Positions 6,395-9,392 of a DNA stretch of 9,392 bases are shown in pieces (the stretch's first letter is position 1; each line of letters begins with the position of its first letter). The stretch lies in NCBI GenBank assembly GCA_002372815.1, contig DFIR01000096.1, positions 1-9,392 of the forward strand, in the 5' to 3' direction. This stretch comes from Lachnospiraceae bacterium UBA3692 (GTDB taxonomy: Bacteria; Bacillota; Clostridia; Lachnospirales; Lachnospiraceae). The translations under genes were made by a program, and so were the position numbers. The notes under the pieces were generated by a model. It did no database searches. It was not told the origin of the DNA and saw only the letters and a program-made list of their open reading frames with translations.

Positions 6395-6401
6395 ACCCAG
6401 A

Positions 6402-7850
6402 ATGTTTGACAAGACCAAAGCGATCAGCGATCTGACTGCCCTGCTCGGAGCCGACAAAGTCCTGACATCCGAGGAAGCGATCATCGGCGCTCAGAGCATG
6501 GAGTTCAGCTTCGAGCGCGCGTTCGGATATGTTTATCCGCATCCCGCGATCGCCGTCGTGAAGCCGACATCCACGGAAGATGTTTCGAAGATCCTGAAAT
6601 ACTGCAATGACAACGGTGTCAACGTCATTCCCAAGACCGGCGGATCCCGCGGCGCCGGGAGTCTGGTGCCCTCCGATGATCATACCATCACGATCGATGG
6701 CTCCGGTATGGACAGCTACGTGATCGACGAGTACAACTACGCCGCGGAAGTCGGCTGCGGCATGCCCGTCGCGAGACTGGAAGAGATCATCCGCCCGATG
6801 GGCCTGACGACCGGTCACTTCCCGCAGAGCTTCCCGCTGGCGCAGTACGGCGGCCTGATCTCCACCCGCTCCATGGGCCAGTTCTCGACCTACTTCGGCG
6901 CGATCGAGGACATGCTGGTCGGTCTGGAGGTCGTCCTTGCGGACGGCACGGTCTGTGAGATCCGCCCTGTTCCCCGCCGCGCGGTCGGCCCGGACCTGAA
7001 GAACGTCTTCATGGGTGCCGAGGGAACACTGGGGTACATCACGAAAGCCTATATCAAGCTGTTCAAATATCGTCCGCACGCCGACCTTTGGAAAGGCGCC
7101 TACATCATGCCTTCCTATCTGGACGGCATGGAGGCGATCCGGGAGATCATGACGGAAGGCTACAAACCCGCCGTCGCGCGTCTGTATGACAAGCCGGACT
7201 ACGATCACAACTACGGCACGGTCGAACTGGAAGACGGTGAGGCCTACATGTTCTTCGTGAACGACGGTCCCGAGGGCGTCCAGAAGGCGACCGGCGACGC
7301 GATCGACAGGATCGCGGCGAAGCACGGCGCGCGCCAGATCGGCACGCAGGCGATCGACCACTGGCTGGAGCACGTCGACGATCTCTGCTCGATGGCGGAT
7401 CTCGAGGCGACCGCGAAAGTCTTCCGTGAGACCAAACGGTCCTACGGCGCGATTACGATCGCGGGCAACTGGGCGGATCTGAAATCGATCTACAAGGACG
7501 TGATGGCGGAGGAACCCGGCAAGTACGAGAACCAGACGCTGCTGGGCGGCCACATCTCGCACTGCTACCACAACGGCGCGAACATCTACTTCGTGTACGA
7601 GTTCGAGATCGAGGACCCGATGAAGGCGACCGACATCGTCGTGAAGTTCTTCGAGGACATCAGCCTGATCGCGCTGCGCTACAAGAGCGGCACGATCGAG
7701 CATCATCACGGAATCGGCAAGGAGCGCGCGTATCTGTGCCCGCAGGAGCACGGCAGCTCCTACGAAGTGATGAAGCGGATCAAGAACGTGCTGGATCCCA
7801 ACCACATCTTCAGCCCCGGGACACTGATGCCCCTCGATTCGCTGAAGTAA
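6402..7850 (+). CDS. FAD-binding oxidase, alkyl-DHAP-synthase-like (FAD_binding_4 / GlcD superfamily)
   Basis: A 482-residue flavoprotein of the vanillyl-alcohol-oxidase fold. The FAD domain shows 'VIPKTGGSRGAGSLVP' (75-90), 'GGLISTRSMGQFSTYFG' (150-166), 'IEDMLVGLEVVLADG' (168-182) and 'FMGAEGTLGYITKAYIKL' (203-220). The cap domain carries 'VARLYDK' (258-264), 'IYFVYEFE' (395-402) and the triple histidine 'HHHGIGK' (434-440), closing with 'LDPNHIFSPG' (464-473). These match, in order, the regions of alkyldihydroxyacetonephosphate synthase (AGPS) that hold the active-site Arg, Tyr and His-His-His, so it is closer to AGPS than to D-lactate dehydrogenases. AGPS swaps the acyl group of acyl-DHAP for a fatty alcohol; bacterial relatives are mostly uncharacterised and many may be ordinary 2-hydroxy-acid or polyol oxidoreductases. 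No peroxisomal signal or membrane segment. The kinase and GlpA-like neighbours are compatible with a triose- or tetrose-phosphate-like substrate (inference). Confidence 0.85.
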   Translation: MFDKTKAISDLTALLGADKVLTSEEAIIGAQSMEFSFERAFGYVYPHPAIAVVKPTSTEDVSKILKYCNDNGVNVIPKTGGSRGAGSLVPSDDHTITIDGSGMDSYVIDEYNYAAEVGCGMPVARLEEIIRPMGLTTGHFPQSFPLAQYGGLISTRSMGQFSTYFGAIEDMLVGLEVVLADGTVCEIRPVPRRAVGPDLKNVFMGAEGTLGYITKAYIKLFKYRPHADLWKGAYIMPSYLDGMEAIREIMTEGYKPAVARLYDKPDYDHNYGTVELEDGEAYMFFVNDGPEGVQKATGDAIDRIAAKHGARQIGTQAIDHWLEHVDDLCSMADLEATAKVFRETKRSYGAITIAGNWADLKSIYKDVMAEEPGKYENQTLLGGHISHCYHNGANIYFVYEFEIEDPMKATDIVVKFFEDISLIALRYKSGTIEHHHGIGKERAYLCPQEHGSSYEVMKRIKNVLDPNHIFSPGTLMPLDSLK

Positions 7851-7865
7851 GAAAGCCAGTGTCTT

Positions 7866-7901
7866 GCTGCCAGACTGCGGTCCAGATCGCGGTCTGACAG
7901 C
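7866..7901 (+). other. Hairpin just after the AGPS-like gene
   Basis: CAGACTGCG (7871-7879) pairs with CGCGGTCTG (7888-7896) with one G-U, around an 8-base loop. Outside it, after one C/A mismatch, GCTG (7866-7869) pairs with CAGC (7898-7901). The stem starts 15 bases after the stop codon. A pyrimidine tract (CTTCCCC) but no U-run follows, so it could be a weak terminator or a 3'-end protector. Confidence 0.5.
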
Positions 7902-7909
7902 CTTCCCCA

Positions 7910-7965
7910 GAGACCGTTCGCCGAAAAGAACGTGCAATCAGGCACCCTTCGCAGGAAGCGGTCTC
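7910..7965 (+). other. Second stem in the GlpA-like leader, with alternative pairing
   Basis: GAGACCG (7910-7916) is the exact complement of CGGTCTC (7959-7965), and a small GTGC/GCAC hairpin (7932-7935 with 7942-7945) lies inside. CGGTCT also occurs in the preceding hairpin (7890-7895), so AGACCG at 7911-7916 could pair with either copy, giving two mutually exclusive folds. The stem ends 13 bases before the AAAGGGGA ribosome binding site (7979-7986). A loose CcpA-site-like sequence (7953-7966, AGGAAGCGGTCTCA) overlaps the 3' arm. Confidence 0.35.
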
Positions 7966-7993
7966 AAAGGGGATACAGAAAGGGGATCAAATA

Positions 7994-9392
7994 ATGGATT
8001 TCGTGGAAAAGGTAAGGGCTAAGCTGAAAGACGCATTTCCGGACCTCGCGCTGACAGTCCGCCCGAGTGAGACCCGGCCGGACGTTGTGATCGTGGGCGG
8101 CGAGTGCGAGACCTGGCCGCAGCTGGTCCTGGTGGGCCAGACGGCGACGAAGGTGGACGGGCTCTACAACGTCGTGAGCGAGATGACGGTGAAGGGGCTG
8201 ACGATCCCGAAGAAGGACTACAAGCCTTTCGTGCAGAAGGGCCTGGAGATCGGCGTGATCGACGAGGCGGACGTGGTCGTCGTGGGCCTGGGCATCACGG
8301 GCTGCGGCATCACGCGCGAGCTGTCCAAGTACGACCTGAAAGTCATCGCCGTGGACATGGGCGAGGACGTCTCGACCGCCGCGACGAAGGCCAACAACGG
8401 CGGCGTGCACTGCGCAGGTGCCGTGAAGCCGGGGACGCTGAAAGCGAAGCTGTCGGTGCGCGGCAACTACCTCTACGACCAGTGGGCGAAGGAACTGAAC
8501 TTCGCGTTCATCCGCCCCGGCGCCATGACGGTCGTCGAATCCACCGACAAGGAATATCTCGACGGCATCTATCACGCATGGGAGACGGCACTGCTGAACG
8601 GCGATATGCGTCCCAGACTCATCAACGGAGAGGAAGCCGCGAAGATCGAGCCGAAGCTCCTGGAGAACGGCATTCATCCGGTCGCGGCGGTGCATATGCC
8701 TTCGCAGGGCAAGGTACACCCCTATGAGGTGTGCGTGAAGCTGATCGAGAACGCGGCCCACAACGGCGTGAAGGTCATGTTCGACTGCACTGTCGGCGAC
8801 GTGCTCGTGGAGAACGGCCAGGTGACCGGCGTCGTGACCGAGAAGGGCATCATTAAAACGAAATATATCGTAAACGCGGCGGGCCTGTACGGCGACGAGA
8901 TCGCGGCCATGGCCGGCGACCAGTTCTTCACCATGCACAACCGCAAGGGCACGATCGCGATCATCGACAAGAACGTGAAGCCGATGTACGACATGCTCGC
9001 CATGCACTACAGCCCCGCGATGTACAGGACGAAAAACGTCGAATCCAAGGGCGGCGGCATGGACCTGACCCCTTCGGGCAACATCCTTCTGGGACCCTCC
9101 GCGACAGAGGTTCCCGACAAAGAGGATATCGAGACCACCAAGGCCGACCTGGATTACACGATGTGGCGGAATGAAAACCCCGCCGCCACGCGCGAACAGA
9201 TCATCCGGATCTACGCCGGTGCCCGCCCCGCGGACCTCAAGGAGGACTTCATCGTGGAGATGAGCCCGGTGGTGCACGGTATGCTGACGGCAGGCGCCAT
9301 CCAGTCGCCGGGCGTCGGATCCTCCCCGGGTGTGGCGGAGATGCTGATCGGGATCCTGCTGAAGGATCTGGAGGAGCAGGGAACGCCGGCGC
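7994..9392 (+). CDS. GlpA-like NAD(P)/FAD-dependent oxidoreductase with N-terminal BON-like domain (3' truncated by window edge)
   Basis: 466 codons are visible and the frame is still open at the edge. Residues 93-460 match the anaerobic glycerol-3-phosphate dehydrogenase A / DAO family: FAD-binding 'VVVVGLGITGCGITREL' (94-110), 'KANNGGVHCAG' (132-142), 'HPYEVCVKLIENAAHNGVKV' region (242-261), 'NAAGLYGDEIA' (294-304), 'HNRKGTIAIID' (315-325), 'TPSGNILLGP' (359-368), 'IYAGARPA' (406-413) and 'IQSPGVGSSPGVAE' (436-449). A C-terminal BFD-like iron-sulfur domain is common in this family but would lie beyond the window. The first ~92 residues are extra and resemble a BON domain: predicted helix, 'VVIVGGECETWPQLVLVGQTA' region (31-51), 'VDGLYNVVSEMTVKG' (54-68). 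It likely oxidises glycerol-3-phosphate or a related polyol phosphate and passes electrons to a GlpB-like partner that should follow. Start at ATG 7994 is 7 bases after AAAGGGGA; no other in-frame start is nearby. Confidence 0.87.
   Translation, partial: MDFVEKVRAKLKDAFPDLALTVRPSETRPDVVIVGGECETWPQLVLVGQTATKVDGLYNVVSEMTVKGLTIPKKDYKPFVQKGLEIGVIDEADVVVVGLGITGCGITRELSKYDLKVIAVDMGEDVSTAATKANNGGVHCAGAVKPGTLKAKLSVRGNYLYDQWAKELNFAFIRPGAMTVVESTDKEYLDGIYHAWETALLNGDMRPRLINGEEAAKIEPKLLENGIHPVAAVHMPSQGKVHPYEVCVKLIENAAHNGVKVMFDCTVGDVLVENGQVTGVVTEKGIIKTKYIVNAAGLYGDEIAAMAGDQFFTMHNRKGTIAIIDKNVKPMYDMLAMHYSPAMYRTKNVESKGGGMDLTPSGNILLGPSATEVPDKEDIETTKADLDYTMWRNENPAATREQIIRIYAGARPADLKEDFIVEMSPVVHGMLTAGAIQSPGVGSSPGVAEMLIGILLKDLEEQGTPA

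Noticed and set aside
6219..6401. N-terminal extension of the AGPS-like protein overlapping the phosphatase gene
   Set aside because: It would cross the terminator-like hairpin and the phosphatase coding end; a good ribosome binding site supports ATG 6402.
4547..6484. Long minus-strand open frame (645 codons) opposite the FMN and phosphatase genes
   Set aside because: Antisense to two well-supported genes; composition (Arg/His/Asp/Leu-rich) and absence of motifs mark it as spurious.
6222..7937. Long minus-strand open frame (571 codons) opposite the AGPS-like gene
   Set aside because: The + strand frame has a full set of FAD-binding and HHHG motifs; the antisense frame has none.
7953..7966. 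Possible catabolite-repression (CcpA, cre) site AGGAAGCGGTCTCA
   Set aside because: It misses two defined positions of the 15-base consensus, including the leading T, and it coincides with the 3' arm of an RNA stem that explains the sequence equally well. Kept only as a note.
7964..9277. Minus-strand open frame (437 codons) opposite the GlpA-like gene
   Set aside because: Low-complexity His/Arg/Val/Asp content and no domain; the + strand GlpA-like protein explains the region.

Overview
The window looks like chromosome from an anaerobic, fairly GC-rich member of the Bacillota (class Clostridia; a Lachnospiraceae- or Oscillospiraceae-like gut or rumen bacterium is my best guess). The reasons are the gene families (a DUF1667 partner of clostridial GlpA/GlpB-type oxidoreductases, a stand-alone DUF362 protein, a soluble FMN hydroxy-acid-oxidase-like protein), the uniform strong AAAGGAG-type Shine-Dalgarno sites, and the single-direction operon layout. 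The taxonomic call is inference. There are no RNA genes, insertion sequences, CRISPR arrays or phage genes that I can see.

Layout, all on the + strand: (1) positions 2-298, the C-terminal end of a DUF1667 protein, the usual last gene of a glpA-glpB-DUF1667 module; (2) a 340-base gap with two GC-rich dyads and a weak promoter candidate; (3) a 12-TM MFS transporter; (4) a glycerol-kinase-like FGGY sugar/polyol kinase; (5) a DUF362 protein; (6) an FMN-dependent alpha-hydroxy-acid dehydrogenase-like TIM barrel; (7) a histidine phosphatase starting at GTG; (8) a terminator-like hairpin; (9) an FAD-binding_4 flavoprotein that resembles alkyl-DHAP synthase; (10) a structured 143-base leader; (11) the first 466 codons of a GlpA-like FAD oxidoreductase with an extra N-terminal BON-like domain, running off the right edge.

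Read together, this is a catabolic or remodelling locus for a small polyol, ketose or hydroxy-acid: uptake (MFS), phosphorylation (FGGY kinase), oxidation by up to three flavoproteins (FMN barrel, AGPS-like FAD protein, GlpA-like FAD protein) and possibly dephosphorylation (histidine phosphatase). The substrate is not evident. The kinase has lost the glutamate of the GlpK 'QRET' glycerol site, and the FMN protein has lost the arginine that normally holds the substrate carboxylate, so neither should be assumed to act on glycerol or lactate/glycolate. The window begins with the last gene of one GlpA-type module and ends with the first gene of another, so the kinase/flavoprotein block appears to sit between two related oxidoreductase modules. 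The functional grouping is inference from gene order; I know of no described pathway with exactly this set.
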